From NCBI GenBank assembly GCA_013791905.1, contig VMSX01000030.1, forward strand, positions 352,741-416,740: 64,000 nt of DNA, read 5' to 3'. The stretch comes from Rhodocyclaceae bacterium (GTDB lineage: Bacteria > Pseudomonadota > Gammaproteobacteria > Burkholderiales > Rhodocyclaceae). Position 1 is the first letter of the stretch; each line of letters begins with the position of its first letter. The position numbers and the translations under genes are program-made. The notes beneath the pieces are model-generated. The model was not told the DNA's origin, ran no database searches, and worked only from the letters and a program-made list of their open reading frames with translations. Shown in pieces: positions 1 through 8,884 of the stretch.

Positions 1-489
1 CCGTGCCGTCTCATAGTCGCCGAGCAGTTCGCGCAGCAGGGGAAACTGCACCGACTTCCACAGCACCAGGCCCGACAGCACCAACAGTACGGAGTCGACC
101 ATCACGAACAAATAGGCGAGGCGCTGCACGCTGTTGTACTGCTGCGGGTCATCGTGCGACAGCCGGCCGCGCAACGCGGTGCGCAGGTCGGTGACGATGG
201 CGCGTGGCGACAGCGGGAAGAACTTCGTCCACAGTCGCCCGGTGCCGGCGTTCAGCAGCAGGTAGATCAGGCCATTGGCGGCGAGCAGCCACATCGCCGC
301 GAAGTGCCATTGGATAGCGCCACCAAGCCATCCACCCAGCGTAATCTCGCTGGCAAACTTGAAGTCAAAGAAGGGGGCAGCGTTGTAGATGCGCCAGCCA
401 CTCATGACGAGGATTACCACCGCAATCACATTCAGCCAGTGCGTCAGGCGCAGCCAGGCGGGGTGGATGGTTGGCATGCTGTCAGTCAT
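1..489 (-). CDS. Cytochrome b561-family membrane protein, 3' end outside window
   Basis: Leftward gene open to the window edge; 163 residues are visible. The ATG at 489 follows an AGGAG ribosome site; a second ATG lies at 477. Three hydrophobic segments are visible (about residues 17-37, 59-80, 123-145), with His17 and His62 in positions typical of b-heme ligands. It would pass electrons from quinol to a periplasmic partner. It is the last visible gene of the msrB-msrA-DUF1223 operon, 24 bases behind DUF1223. Such cytochromes commonly serve a YedY/MsrP-type molybdopterin sulfoxide reductase, which is predicted just outside the window. The family is well supported by composition; the partner is inference. 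Confidence 0.75.
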   Translation of the reverse strand, partial: MTDSMPTIHPAWLRLTHWLNVIAVVILVMSGWRIYNAAPFFDFKFASEITLGGWLGGAIQWHFAAMWLLAANGLIYLLLNAGTGRLWTKFFPLSPRAIVTDLRTALRGRLSHDDPQQYNSVQRLAYLFVMVDSVLLVLSGLVLWKSVQFPLLRELLGDYETAR

Positions 490-513
490 GGCGTCTCCTT
501 CACTTTGTAAAAA

Positions 514-1323
514 TCAGGACCCGGTGCAGTGCTGCGCGCTCACCGCCTGCAGCACGCTACCCGTGCGTTCGTCCTGCACAAATGCCACCACTTCGAGTCG
601 CGCCCGATTCCATGCGGCAGGCAGGGTAATCTCGCGCTGCACTTTGGTGGCTCCGGCGACAAGGGGCAGCGGTCCGACCCATTCGCGCACCACATGATCG
701 TGCGCCAGCCTCGCCCCACGGTTTTCACCCCGCGTCACGCTCGACGCCAGGCCGCTTTCCGTCACGGCCAGATAGAGCGCGGCGGGCGCGGCGCCGTCAC
801 GGGTTGTCGCTTCGACCTGGACCGTCAGCGCACCACGGGTGGTCAAGCCGGCCTGGAGATGGATATCCGCCTTTGCCGGCAAGTCATTCACTTGGCGCAC
901 GGTGTCACGCAGTTCGCCGCGCCAGTTGCGCGCTTCGGCGCCTGCGACGAAGAAATGGGGCGTATAGACCGTCCGCTGCCCCTTGGTACTTACCAGCCAG
1001 CTTTGCCGTGTGCTGAAGGCTTCCAGCGCGTAGGGATCTTTCCAGCCGATGTAGTCCCAATAACCGACATGCAGGGAAAGCGGCACCACCGCGGCGGTCG
1101 GGTCCAGCACCTGCCGCAAGCGGCTGAGCTGTTGGTCGGCGGGCGGACAACTGGAGCAGCCTTCCGAGGTGTACAACTCGACCAGCGCAGCCGTCCGCGG
1201 CCCGCTGCGCACCTCGCAGGCCGCGACGGCTGACAGCGATATGGCCGACAGTGCAAGCGCAAGCAGGGAAAGTTTTGCTCCCTGCAAGTGCAGTCCACGA
1301 CCTTGGGCTCGCTGCTGGTGCAT
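514..1323 (-). CDS. DUF1223 family secreted thioredoxin-fold protein
   Basis: About 269 residues. A signal peptide covers roughly residues 15-36, followed by the family signature of a VELYTSEGCSSCPPAD-like block. This places a CxxC pair near residues 56 and 59, in a thioredoxin-like position. The open frame begins with a GTG at 1326; the ATG at 1323 is chosen, and the msrA stop is directly adjacent, so translation is probably coupled. DUF1223 proteins have no settled function. Placement between msrA and a cytochrome b suggests a periplasmic thiol role in methionine sulfoxide repair, perhaps supplying reductant to the exported MsrA and MsrB. That role is inference; the family call is firm. Confidence 0.85.
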   Translation of the reverse strand: MHQQRAQGRGLHLQGAKLSLLALALSAISLSAVAACEVRSGPRTAALVELYTSEGCSSCPPADQQLSRLRQVLDPTAAVVPLSLHVGYWDYIGWKDPYALEAFSTRQSWLVSTKGQRTVYTPHFFVAGAEARNWRGELRDTVRQVNDLPAKADIHLQAGLTTRGALTVQVEATTRDGAAPAALYLAVTESGLASSVTRGENRGARLAHDHVVREWVGPLPLVAGATKVQREITLPAAWNRARLEVVAFVQDERTGSVLQAVSAQHCTGS

Positions 1324-1326
1324 CAC

Positions 1327-1971
1327 TTACTTGCCACCCCAGACTTCTTTGACCCGGTTATCGCGGCCACAACTGCTGCGATAGTAGCTGTAGCGAATCG
1401 GATTCTTGATGTAGTAGTCCTGGTGGTATTCCTCGGCGGGATAAAACGCCGAAGCTGCGGCGATTTCCGTATGGATTCGCGGCAGCTTGCCGCTTTTCAG
1501 CAATGCGTCGCGACTTGCCTCGACGATCTTGCGCTCGTCCTCGTTCTGCCAATAGATGCCACTGCGATACTGCGTGCCGACATCGCAGAACTGGCGGTCC
1601 TTCACCGTCGGATCGATATGCCGCCAAAAATATTCGATCAGTTGCGGATAACTGATCTTCGTCGGGTCATAGGTGATGCGCACCGCTTCGGTATGGCCGG
1701 TGCCGCCGGCACTGACCTGCTCGTAGGTGGGGTTGCGTGTTCTGCCGGCGGTATAACCGGATTCCGTCGCGATCACGCCCGGCAACTTGTCGAAATCGGA
1801 TTCCACGCACCAGAAACAGCCGCCGGCGAGAATGGCCGTTGCTGTGGCCGCTGCAGCCGGCTTCATGGGCTCTGCAGCCTTTGTAGGCTGCGCACCCACC
1901 ACATAGCCAATGCTGCCGAACAACAGCACTGCAGCAGTTGCCAGACCGGTCAATTTCAATTTGTTTTTCAT
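1327..1971 (-). CDS. msrA: Peptide-methionine (S)-S-oxide reductase, exported
   Basis: 214 residues. It reduces the S epimer of methionine sulfoxide in proteins. The family signature GCFWC lies at residues 51-55, with the catalytic cysteine Cys52. An N-terminal hydrophobic stretch (residues 8-26) and an Ala/Pro-rich linker precede the domain, so this copy is probably secreted or membrane-anchored, unlike the usual cytoplasmic MsrA. Its start codon overlaps the msrB stop by four bases, which indicates one transcript. Together with exported MsrB it can repair both epimers outside the cytoplasm. Confidence 0.93.
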   Translation of the reverse strand: MKNKLKLTGLATAAVLLFGSIGYVVGAQPTKAAEPMKPAAAATATAILAGGCFWCVESDFDKLPGVIATESGYTAGRTRNPTYEQVSAGGTGHTEAVRITYDPTKISYPQLIEYFWRHIDPTVKDRQFCDVGTQYRSGIYWQNEDERKIVEASRDALLKSGKLPRIHTEIAAASAFYPAEEYHQDYYIKNPIRYSYYRSSCGRDNRVKEVWGGK

Positions 1972-2477
1972 GTCCGCAGTTCCGGCAACTTGTCAGCACG
2001 TGGCACGAATTTCAGCGCCACCCCGTTGTTGCAATAGCGTTTGCCGGTCGGCTGCGGGCCGTCATTGAAGATGTGGCCCTGATGCCCGCCACAACGCGAG
2101 CAGTGGTACTCGGTACGCGGATAAATCAACTTGAAATCGGTCTTGGTACCGACGCCTCCGCCCGGCAACGGCTCCCAAAAACTTGGCCAGCCGGTGCCGC
2201 TTTCATATTTCCGGCTGCTGTCGAACAGCGGTTGATTACAGGCAGCGCAGACGAAAGTGCCATCACGTTTTTCCTGGTTCAACGGGCTCGAGCCGGGATA
2301 TTCCGTACCGTCTTCGAACAGCACCTGATACGCCGGTGCCGGCAACAAGGCAGCCCATTCGGCTTTGGTCTTTTGCACAACGGGTCCGGAACGATCCTTC
2401 GCCCGCGTCAAGCCGACGCTGACCATGGGTAACGCGGACAAACCCAACAACCATTTCAGTGATCGACGACGATCCAT
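1968..2477 (-). CDS. msrB: Peptide-methionine (R)-S-oxide reductase, Tat-type signal
   Basis: 169 residues from the ATG at 2477, which has a strong GGAGGAA ribosome site; the frame extends upstream but without one. The N-terminus DRRRSLKW followed by a hydrophobic stretch resembles a twin-arginine signal. Zinc-binding pairs are Cys77/Cys80 and Cys126/Cys129, and the catalytic cysteine is Cys149 in the RYCNNG motif. It reduces the R epimer of methionine sulfoxide. It is the first gene of the leftward operon and starts about 100 bases downstream of a GTAACC-N16-CGAA box. Export through Tat is inferred from the signal only. Confidence 0.92.
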   Translation of the reverse strand: MDRRRSLKWLLGLSALPMVSVGLTRAKDRSGPVVQKTKAEWAALLPAPAYQVLFEDGTEYPGSSPLNQEKRDGTFVCAACNQPLFDSSRKYESGTGWPSFWEPLPGGGVGTKTDFKLIYPRTEYHCSRCGGHQGHIFNDGPQPTGKRYCNNGVALKFVPRADKLPELRT

Positions 2478-2575
2478 AGTTTCCTCCGTAATAAAAGCAG
2501 ATGACGCTCCGGCACTGGCCGGGCGGCGCACCCGCGCAAAATGTATTTGGTACGCCGTAGCAAGTTAATAAGCAA

Positions 2576-2601
2576 TTCGCTGAAAGCTGGCGAATGGTTA
2601 C
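2576..2601 (-). promoter_or_regulatory. Sigma-F-type ECF promoter for msrB operon
   Basis: Read on the minus strand, GTAACC (2601-2596) and CGAA (2579-2576) are separated by exactly 16 bases. This is the form I recall for Caulobacter SigF-dependent promoters. It would start transcription near 2569 and give a leader of about 90 bases before msrB. Confidence 0.72.
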
Positions 2602-2657
2602 ACGCTAGTTCACAATTCGCCATTGGCACCAAACTATCGATTGTTTTCTGCACCGCT

Positions 2658-2683
2658 GTAACCAAAGGCACCGAGGCAACGAA
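2658..2683 (+). promoter_or_regulatory. Sigma-F-type ECF promoter facing the sigma factor gene
   Basis: GTAACC at 2658-2663 and CGAA at 2680-2683 with a 16-base spacer, identical in form to the divergent box for msrB. It overlaps the annotated ATG at 2683. A transcript from it would therefore begin inside the open frame and need a later start, such as the GTG at 2692. Confidence 0.62.
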
Positions 2684-3258
2684 TGCTAGATGTGAACCGG
2701 CTGAACGCTGGTGAGGAACATTTCAGGAAACTGCTGATACGCGGTCTGGCTGGCGATGAGCCGGCCTACCACGAGTTTCTGCAAGAACTGAGTACACATC
2801 TACGCAGTTTTTTGCAGAAACGTCTCGCCAGTTTGCCGGACGAGGTGGAGGATCTAGTGCAGGAATCATTACTGGCCATACATAACCAACGCCACACCTA
2901 CGACGCCAAGCAGCCGGTGACGGCATGGATTCACGCGATTGCGAAATACAAGCTCATCGATCTGCTGCGCCGGCGTGAGCGGCGCGACCTGCTGACCGAT
3001 TCGCTGGACGACGACGCAAGCCAGTTCGAACTGGCGTCCACGGCAAATGCCGAAGCGGCCAGCGACGCCCGCCGCGACCTCAGCAAGCTGCTGGAGCAAT
3101 TGCCCGATGGGCAGCGCTTGCCCATCGTCCATATGAAGCTGGAAGGGCTGTCGGTAGCGGAAACCGCCCGACTCACCGGCATGTCGGAGTCGGCGGTCAA
3201 GGTGGGCGTCCACCGCGGTCTGAAAGCCATGGCCGCGCTTATCAGGAGCGACACATGA
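2683..3258 (+). CDS. ECF RNA polymerase sigma factor, SigF-like
   Basis: 191 residues. A region 2 domain occupies about residues 25-100, with the promoter-melting/-10 segment near residues 70-105. A region 4 helix-turn-helix lies at about residues 135-185 ([21 protein letters not shown]). The next gene overlaps by four bases and encodes a DUF1109/NrsF membrane protein, the standard anti-sigma partner of Caulobacter SigF. The start is uncertain: the ATG at 2683 is the -10 element of a putative autoregulated promoter, so the GTG at 2692 may be used. Likely targets are its own operon and msrB-msrA-DUF1223-cytochrome b. Confidence 0.9.
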   Translation: MLDVNRLNAGEEHFRKLLIRGLAGDEPAYHEFLQELSTHLRSFLQKRLASLPDEVEDLVQESLLAIHNQRHTYDAKQPVTAWIHAIAKYKLIDLLRRRERRDLLTDSLDDDASQFELASTANAEAASDARRDLSKLLEQLPDGQRLPIVHMKLEGLSVAETARLTGMSESAVKVGVHRGLKAMAALIRSDT

Positions 3259-3896
3259 GAACCGACGATTGGGTGACCCTGCTGGCGACCGGCGCCGGCG
3301 CAGTAGAGCCGCACCAGGCAGCGCGGCGCTTTGCCATTGCTATCGGCTGGGGCGTCCTGGGTGCAACGCTGTTGATGCTTGCCCTGCTCGGCCCGCGCCC
3401 TGACCTTGCCGCAGCAACACTGCTGCCAATGTTCCTGGTCAAGATCGTTTTTGTCACCAGCTTTGCCGTGGCCAGCCTGTTCATTTCCCTGCGCCTGTCG
3501 AAGCCCGGGCTGCACCTGGCCTGGCTGCCCGGCGCGCTGCTCGCACCAGTAGCGGCAATCTGGCTGCTGGCTGCGGTGATGCTGACCCAGGCCGCCCCGG
3601 TACAGCGTAGCGCGATGTTTTTTGGCGACACCTGGAATTCCTGCCCGTTCCTGATCGCCCTGTTATCCGCACCGGTATTTGTCGCCGTGGTGTGGGCGAT
3701 GAAGGGGCTTGCCCCGACGCGCCTGCGTCTTGCCGGTGCCGCTGCAGGGCTGCTTTCCGGCGCCGTCGGCACAATGGTCTATAGCCTGCACTGCCCGGAA
3801 ATGGGCGCACCGTTCATCGGCTTCTGGTATCTGCTCGGCATGCTGATTCCGACCACGGCCGGCATCTTGTTCGGCCCGCGGCTGTTGCGCTGGTAG
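3255..3896 (+). CDS. NrsF family (DUF1109) membrane anti-sigma factor
   Basis: 213 residues with about six hydrophobic segments, beginning near residue 25. The DUF1109/NrsF pattern includes two isolated cysteines, Cys130 (NSCPF) and Cys180 (LHCPE). In Caulobacter NrsF an equivalent pair of cysteines is needed for stress sensing. By family knowledge it holds the sigma factor at the inner membrane until a metal or oxidant signal arrives. It overlaps the sigma gene by four bases, so the two are made together. The actual inducer here cannot be read from sequence. Confidence 0.87.
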   Translation: MRTDDWVTLLATGAGAVEPHQAARRFAIAIGWGVLGATLLMLALLGPRPDLAAATLLPMFLVKIVFVTSFAVASLFISLRLSKPGLHLAWLPGALLAPVAAIWLLAAVMLTQAAPVQRSAMFFGDTWNSCPFLIALLSAPVFVAVVWAMKGLAPTRLRLAGAAAGLLSGAVGTMVYSLHCPEMGAPFIGFWYLLGMLIPTTAGILFGPRLLRW

Positions 3897-3938
3897 CTCA
3901 AAAAACCATTTGACAGGCCGCTACCTCGGAGACACCGC

Positions 3939-5471
3939 GTGGAACTCACCGCCCTGCTCGACCATCACGCCCGCTACCGGCCGGATGCCACCGCCGTTGT
4001 CTTTGCGGAGCAGCGGCTCGACTACCGCGCCTTCAATGCCCGCTGCAATCGGACCGCCAACCTGCTGCTGGCGCTCGGCATCGGCAAGGGCGAGCGCGTG
4101 GCAACATTTCTGCCCAATACCCTGGAATTGCTGGAACTTTACTGGGGCTGCGCCAAGATCGGCGCGGTCGTCGTGCCGCTCTCACCGCTGCTCACCGGCA
4201 CCGGCCTGGCAGGACTGATCGACGATGCCGGCGCGGTTTGCCTGGTCACCCAGCAGTCGCTGCTGCCTGTCGTCGCGGCGATACTGCCGCGGGCCACGCT
4301 CGAACAATCCCGCATCCTGCTGATCGACGCCACCCTGCCCGGCTGGGGCAGCTATGCCGCGCTGGCCGCTGCCGCCGCGGAGACCGCACCACCAGCCGCC
4401 GGCGTCACGGCGGACGACCTGTTCAACATCATGTACACCTCGGGCACCACCGGCCTGCCCAAGGGCATCATGCACAGCCATCGGGTGCGCGCCATGTATG
4501 CGCTGACGCTCGGCCCGGCCTGGCGTATGACACCCGAGTCGGTGGTGTTGCATACCGGTGCGATCGTCTTCAACGGCGCCTTCGTCACCCTGATGCCCGC
4601 GTTTCATCTGGGCGCCACCTACATCCTGCACCGCCAGTTCGACGCTGCGGTGATGCTCGACACCATTGCCCGCGAAAAGGTCACCCACATCATGGTGGTG
4701 CCGGCGCAGATCGCGGCCCTGCTCGATGCACCTGAGTTCGCTGCCGGCAAACTGGATTCGCTGCAGATGATCCTGTCGCTCGGCGCACCATTGCCACAGG
4801 CGCGCAAGGACCAGCTCAACCGCCTGCTGCCCGGACGCTTTCACGAACTCTACGGCCTCACCGAGGGCTTCGTCACCATCCTCGACAAGACCGCTGCCGT
4901 GCGCAAGGCCGGCTCGGTCGGCTGCCCGCAGTTGTTCTGCGCAGTGCGTATCGTCGATGAAACCGGCAACGACCTGCCGGTCGGCCAGGCGGGCGAAATC
5001 GTCGGGCGCGGCCCGCTGGTCATGCAGGGCTACTGGGGCAAGCCGGAACTCACCGCGCAGACCCTGCGCGATGGCTGGATTCATAGCGGCGACATTGGTT
5101 ATCTCGATGAGGAAGGCTATCTGTACCTGGTCGACCGCAAAAAGGACATGATCGACTCCGGCGGCGTCAAGGTCTATCCGCGCGACATCGAGGAAATCGC
5201 TGCCGGCCACCCGGCGATAGCGGATGTGGCGGTGTTCGGCGTGCCTGATGAAAAATGGGGCGAGACACCCGTGGCCGCAGTGGTGCTGAAAGTCGGCGCT
5301 GGCGTGACGGCGGACGAATTGCGCGACTGGATCAACGCGCGTGTTGCGGCCCGTTATCAGCGCGTCAAGGCAGCGGTCATCCTGCCGGAATTCCCGCGCA
5401 ATGCCGCCGGCAAGACGCTCAAGCGCAACATGCGCGATCCTTACTGGGCGGGGCGCGAAACCAAACTCTGA
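3939..5471 (+). CDS. Acyl-CoA synthetase / AMP-dependent ligase
   Basis: 510 residues from a GTG start at 3939, preceded by CGGAGA. It belongs to the class I adenylate-forming superfamily. The phosphate-binding motif YTSGTTGLPKG is at residues 166-176, the ELYGLTEG block follows in mid-protein, then the hinge DRKKDMIDSGG and the C-terminal catalytic lysine in AGKTLKR. It would activate a carboxylic acid as acyl-AMP and then acyl-CoA. Similarity in style is to fatty-acyl and aryl-CoA ligases, but substrate cannot be assigned. It stands alone between the anti-sigma gene and a convergent patatin gene. Confidence 0.88.
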   Translation: MELTALLDHHARYRPDATAVVFAEQRLDYRAFNARCNRTANLLLALGIGKGERVATFLPNTLELLELYWGCAKIGAVVVPLSPLLTGTGLAGLIDDAGAVCLVTQQSLLPVVAAILPRATLEQSRILLIDATLPGWGSYAALAAAAAETAPPAAGVTADDLFNIMYTSGTTGLPKGIMHSHRVRAMYALTLGPAWRMTPESVVLHTGAIVFNGAFVTLMPAFHLGATYILHRQFDAAVMLDTIAREKVTHIMVVPAQIAALLDAPEFAAGKLDSLQMILSLGAPLPQARKDQLNRLLPGRFHELYGLTEGFVTILDKTAAVRKAGSVGCPQLFCAVRIVDETGNDLPVGQAGEIVGRGPLVMQGYWGKPELTAQTLRDGWIHSGDIGYLDEEGYLYLVDRKKDMIDSGGVKVYPRDIEEIAAGHPAIADVAVFGVPDEKWGETPVAAVVLKVGAGVTADELRDWINARVAARYQRVKAAVILPEFPRNAAGKTLKRNMRDPYWAGRETKL

Positions 5472-5494
5472 AGCGTCGGCCGGCTGCTGACCCG

Positions 5495-6514
5495 CTATTT
5501 TGCCGGGATGGGAGGGCCCCAGCGGGTTCCTTCGATGGCCTGCAGTCGTTCCACCACGCGCTCCAGCTGTTCAAAGCTTCTTAGCGACAACCAGTCGAGC
5601 ACACGCCCCGTCACGCCACGTGCCGCCAGGATGCCTTCATCGATCGCGTCAAGCCGGGTGGTGAAGTCAGTCGAGATCAGGTCACGGGTATCCGGACTGA
5701 TCTTGATGTCGGACAACTCCAGCTCCTGATGTGCCAGATGGTTCATCATGATGTCGAGCGACTGCCCGACGATGCCGGCCGTCGTGGCCAGCTGCCCATT
5801 TTCCGCAGGACGGTTGGCGATATCCACGGCAATCACCAGATCGGCACCGAGCGCGCGCGCCACATTGACCGGCACGGGGCTGACCAGTCCGCCATCGATA
5901 TACTCGCGACCGTTGATGCGCACCGGCTGGAACACGCCGGGAATCGAACTGGAGGCGCGCACCGCCATGCCGGTATTGCCGCGAGTAAATACCGCCATCG
6001 AGCCGTCGCCGAGATCGGTCGCCACCGCCGCGAAACGAATCGGCAGGTCTTCGATCGAGCGGTTGCCGAGTTTCTGATTGACAAAATCCTGCAGTCGCTC
6101 GCCCTTGACGAAGCCACGATCCGGGAAAATCAGGTCGCGCAACTCCTCTTCTTTCATCTCGCTCGCCAGCTTTTCAAGGGCAGGAGCGTCGTAACCGCCG
6201 GCATACAGGGCACCGACAAAGCTGCCGACGCTGGTACCGACCACGATATCCGGGTGGATGCCGCTGGCGGCAAGTTCCTTGATGACGCCGATGTGGGCAA
6301 AGCCGCGCGCCGCGCCGCCGCCCAGCGCCAAGGCGATCACCGGACGTCCAGCCACCCTGACCGGTTCGACAACGGCTATTTCGGGCGGGTCGACATCCGG
6401 ATAGACGAGCGGCTGGCTGGCGCAGCCCACCAGCAGCAGTACAGCCAGCAGTGTCAGCGAGTACTGCCATAGGCGGCGAGCAGGTCCGCAAACCTGCGAG
6501 GATAGTGTATTCAT
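5495..6514 (-). CDS. Patatin-like phospholipase lipoprotein
   Basis: 339 residues from the ATG at 6514. The longer open frame upstream overlaps lapA and lacks signal features. A signal peptide ends in the lipobox LLVGC with Cys31 as the lipidated residue. The oxyanion loop GGGAARG lies at residues 65-71, the nucleophile Ser95 in GTSVG, and the catalytic Asp207 in YIDGG. This Ser-Asp dyad defines patatin-type lipid acyl hydrolases related to RssA/YchK. Targeting to the envelope suggests phospholipid turnover there. It begins four bases after lapA, so it is probably co-transcribed. Confidence 0.88.
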   Translation of the reverse strand: MNTLSSQVCGPARRLWQYSLTLLAVLLLVGCASQPLVYPDVDPPEIAVVEPVRVAGRPVIALALGGGAARGFAHIGVIKELAASGIHPDIVVGTSVGSFVGALYAGGYDAPALEKLASEMKEEELRDLIFPDRGFVKGERLQDFVNQKLGNRSIEDLPIRFAAVATDLGDGSMAVFTRGNTGMAVRASSSIPGVFQPVRINGREYIDGGLVSPVPVNVARALGADLVIAVDIANRPAENGQLATTAGIVGQSLDIMMNHLAHQELELSDIKISPDTRDLISTDFTTRLDAIDEGILAARGVTGRVLDWLSLRSFEQLERVVERLQAIEGTRWGPPIPAK

Positions 6515-6518
6515 CGGT

Positions 6519-6899
6519 TTAACCAGAGGATCCGGGAGTCGGGCCGGCGCTGGACGCCGGGAGATTTTCATCCTGGTGCTGCATGGCGGCCGGCTTGCGT
6601 TGCGCTGCCAACTGGTTCTCCAGTTCCGTGACTCTTTCCTGCAATTGACGCCGGGTGGTTTCTGCGCTGTCGCTCTGCTTGCGTGAGCGCGCTGCACCGA
6701 AGCGATTCCTGATCTGGGCGGGCAGCGACGCCAACAGCACCACGCAGGCACCCAGCGCGAGTGAAACCAGTATCACCATGGCCAGGCTGCTATCGAAGCG
6801 CCACATTAAAAATGACACCGTGACGGTCATCTGGTTTTGCAATGCGAAGGAAACACCGCCGATGGCCACGACGATGCTGAGGATTACGATCAGTTGCAT
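6519..6899 (-). CDS. lapA: LapA-domain (DUF1049) inner membrane protein
   Basis: 126 residues with two transmembrane segments (about residues 2-19 and 38-61) separated by a short loop, then a cytoplasmic Arg-rich and coiled-coil tail. This is the LapA/DUF1049 layout, a protein tied in E. coli to control of LPS assembly together with LapB. No lapB is visible here. The tail is longer than in many homologues and ends in a low-complexity Pro/Ser region. It lies directly upstream of the patatin lipoprotein on the same strand. Confidence 0.8.
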   Translation of the reverse strand: MQLIVILSIVVAIGGVSFALQNQMTVTVSFLMWRFDSSLAMVILVSLALGACVVLLASLPAQIRNRFGAARSRKQSDSAETTRRQLQERVTELENQLAAQRKPAAMQHQDENLPASSAGPTPGSSG

Positions 6900-7058
6900 G
6901 GGTTTTCCTGTTCTGGCGAATGGTCGGATTGATATGTCCGCTCATTAATTGGGTCAATGATAACCCAGGGGGGCAATGCCAGAACAATTTCTCAATTGCT
7001 TCAATTAGTTACAAAATCATCAGAGCACTCTCAGTCATGTTCTGAATGGTAACTCCCG

Positions 7059-8717
7059 CTACAGACCAAGATTGGCTCCCGCTGCCGGGCTGCCGGTGTG
7101 TTGTTTCCGGGATAACAGATCGTCGACACGTTCGACTCGATTGCGGCCGCTGCGCTTGGCCTCGAGCAGGGCAGTATCGGCCATGTGGATCAGTTCGGTC
7201 GAGGTGCAATATTCGGGGAAGCAGGCAATGCCTGCACTGAACGTGGCACGCAACGAACCTTCGCCGTGGGCATGCGGCAGCTTGGCGAAGTCACTGCGAA
7301 TGCGATCAATGACAACCCATGCCTCATCCGGACCCACATCGGTCAGGGCAAGAACGAATTCCTCGCCACCGTAACGACCGATGAGGTCGCTCCCACGCAA
7401 ACGTCCCTTGAGCAACCAGGCGAGGCTGCGGATCACCTGATCGCCCACCGGATGACCGAAGGAGTCATTCACCGATTTGAAATGGTCGATATCCAGCATG
7501 GCAACACACAACTGGCCCCCATGTGGCAATGTGGCCAGCATGGCATCGAGTCTGGCCTTTGCTGCGGTGTGCGTCAGCAATCCGGTGAGGCCATCGTTAC
7601 GACTGGAGCGTTGCATTTCGCGGTTACGCTCGATCGTGGTTTTCAGGGTGGCGGCCAGCACCACCGGATTGAATGGCTTGGTAAGAAACTGGTCGCCACC
7701 GAGTCGCAGGGCCTCGACCTGCAAAGCGATGTCGGTTTCACTGGACAAATACACAATGGGGATGGACTGATAAGCGGGCAGTTGTCGCACTACCCGGGTT
7801 GCCTCGACACCATTGCAGTGCGGCATGTACATGTCCATGAGAATCAGATCGGGGCGATAGGCATCGAGGGCAGAGAGCAAATCGCTTGGATCGGTGATGA
7901 CTTCGCACTGGATACTATTTTGATTCAGCGCACGCTGAATCTGCGCCACCGCCACCCGTGAATCCTCGACAACCAGCACCTTGAAGCTCTCCTGCTCGCG
8001 GGTCTGGATGAAATCGAGAATCCTGGATAACAGATTCGCGGCCTGCTCCTCGCGCTGAATAGTGATATCGATGCCGGCGCGCATCAACGTGACCATGAGG
8101 TCGAGTTCGCGTGGTACACCAACGTAAAACAACTGAGTGGCAGGGCAACAGGAGCGCGCCCGCTGGATCAAGGCCAGTTTTTTATCGTCCATCTGCTCAT
8201 CGCTCGGCACAAAGATGATGGCAAATGGCGGTTCGCGATGGGGGAGTTCCTCGTCCCAGCCAGATTCGACCACCCGGAAACCGTAGAACGACAGTTGCCC
8301 GCGCAGACCTTTGGCCCAACCATTGTTCAGTTCGACCACCATCCACACGGTGCGCGGCCGGACCCATTCCGGCGTCCCGATGGAAGCGATCGTTTCGTTC
8401 ATGCGCCTCTCGGCATCGATCGAGGCATGGCGTGAGGTGAGGATGGCACCCAGCAGCGGTCCGACCCGCTGGTCGAGCGCCATCACACTCTGCTCGGCGA
8501 GGGGATGCGTGGATGGATCGCCGAACAGTGCCAGCGCCGCGTTTTCCAGGCTCTCGCACTGGCGCACCAGACCCGGCAGCCTGAGGCGGCTCAATTGTTC
8601 TGCCAGACTGTTAAGGGAGAGGGTGAACTCGACAAAATGATCAAATGAGCCGTCAATGCGATAAGCCTGCCAGCGCTGCTGGACAGCATCGATATGATCT
8701 CCGACAAGATGCGGCAT
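7059..8717 (-). CDS. Response-regulator diguanylate cyclase (REC-GGDEF)
   Basis: 552 residues from the ATG at 8717, which has a GGGAGG site upstream. An N-terminal helical region (1-115) is followed by a degenerate receiver-like segment (about 122-240). A true receiver domain follows at about 246-365, with phosphoacceptor Asp295, and a GGDEF domain at about 385-545. The active site is GGEEF, with an RGSD inhibitory site exactly five residues upstream, so product feedback by cyclic di-GMP is likely. It synthesises cyclic di-GMP on phosphorylation. No kinase gene is adjacent. No membrane segment is seen, so it acts in the cytoplasm. Confidence 0.9.
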   Translation of the reverse strand: MPHLVGDHIDAVQQRWQAYRIDGSFDHFVEFTLSLNSLAEQLSRLRLPGLVRQCESLENAALALFGDPSTHPLAEQSVMALDQRVGPLLGAILTSRHASIDAERRMNETIASIGTPEWVRPRTVWMVVELNNGWAKGLRGQLSFYGFRVVESGWDEELPHREPPFAIIFVPSDEQMDDKKLALIQRARSCCPATQLFYVGVPRELDLMVTLMRAGIDITIQREEQAANLLSRILDFIQTREQESFKVLVVEDSRVAVAQIQRALNQNSIQCEVITDPSDLLSALDAYRPDLILMDMYMPHCNGVEATRVVRQLPAYQSIPIVYLSSETDIALQVEALRLGGDQFLTKPFNPVVLAATLKTTIERNREMQRSSRNDGLTGLLTHTAAKARLDAMLATLPHGGQLCVAMLDIDHFKSVNDSFGHPVGDQVIRSLAWLLKGRLRGSDLIGRYGGEEFVLALTDVGPDEAWVVIDRIRSDFAKLPHAHGEGSLRATFSAGIACFPEYCTSTELIHMADTALLEAKRSGRNRVERVDDLLSRKQHTGSPAAGANLGL

Positions 8718-8884
8718 GGACTGTCGAACCTCCCTAGGCAGCGGATTATATGAGCAGCGTACCCCATGCGGGGCATTTCGTACCCGCTTCGGGGCGCTTC
8801 GTCCCGCCAACGCCGACTACTATATTGGGTAACCCGCCAAGCCAGTTTAGTCCTGCTGCTCGGACACGACGTCAACAATAGCGA

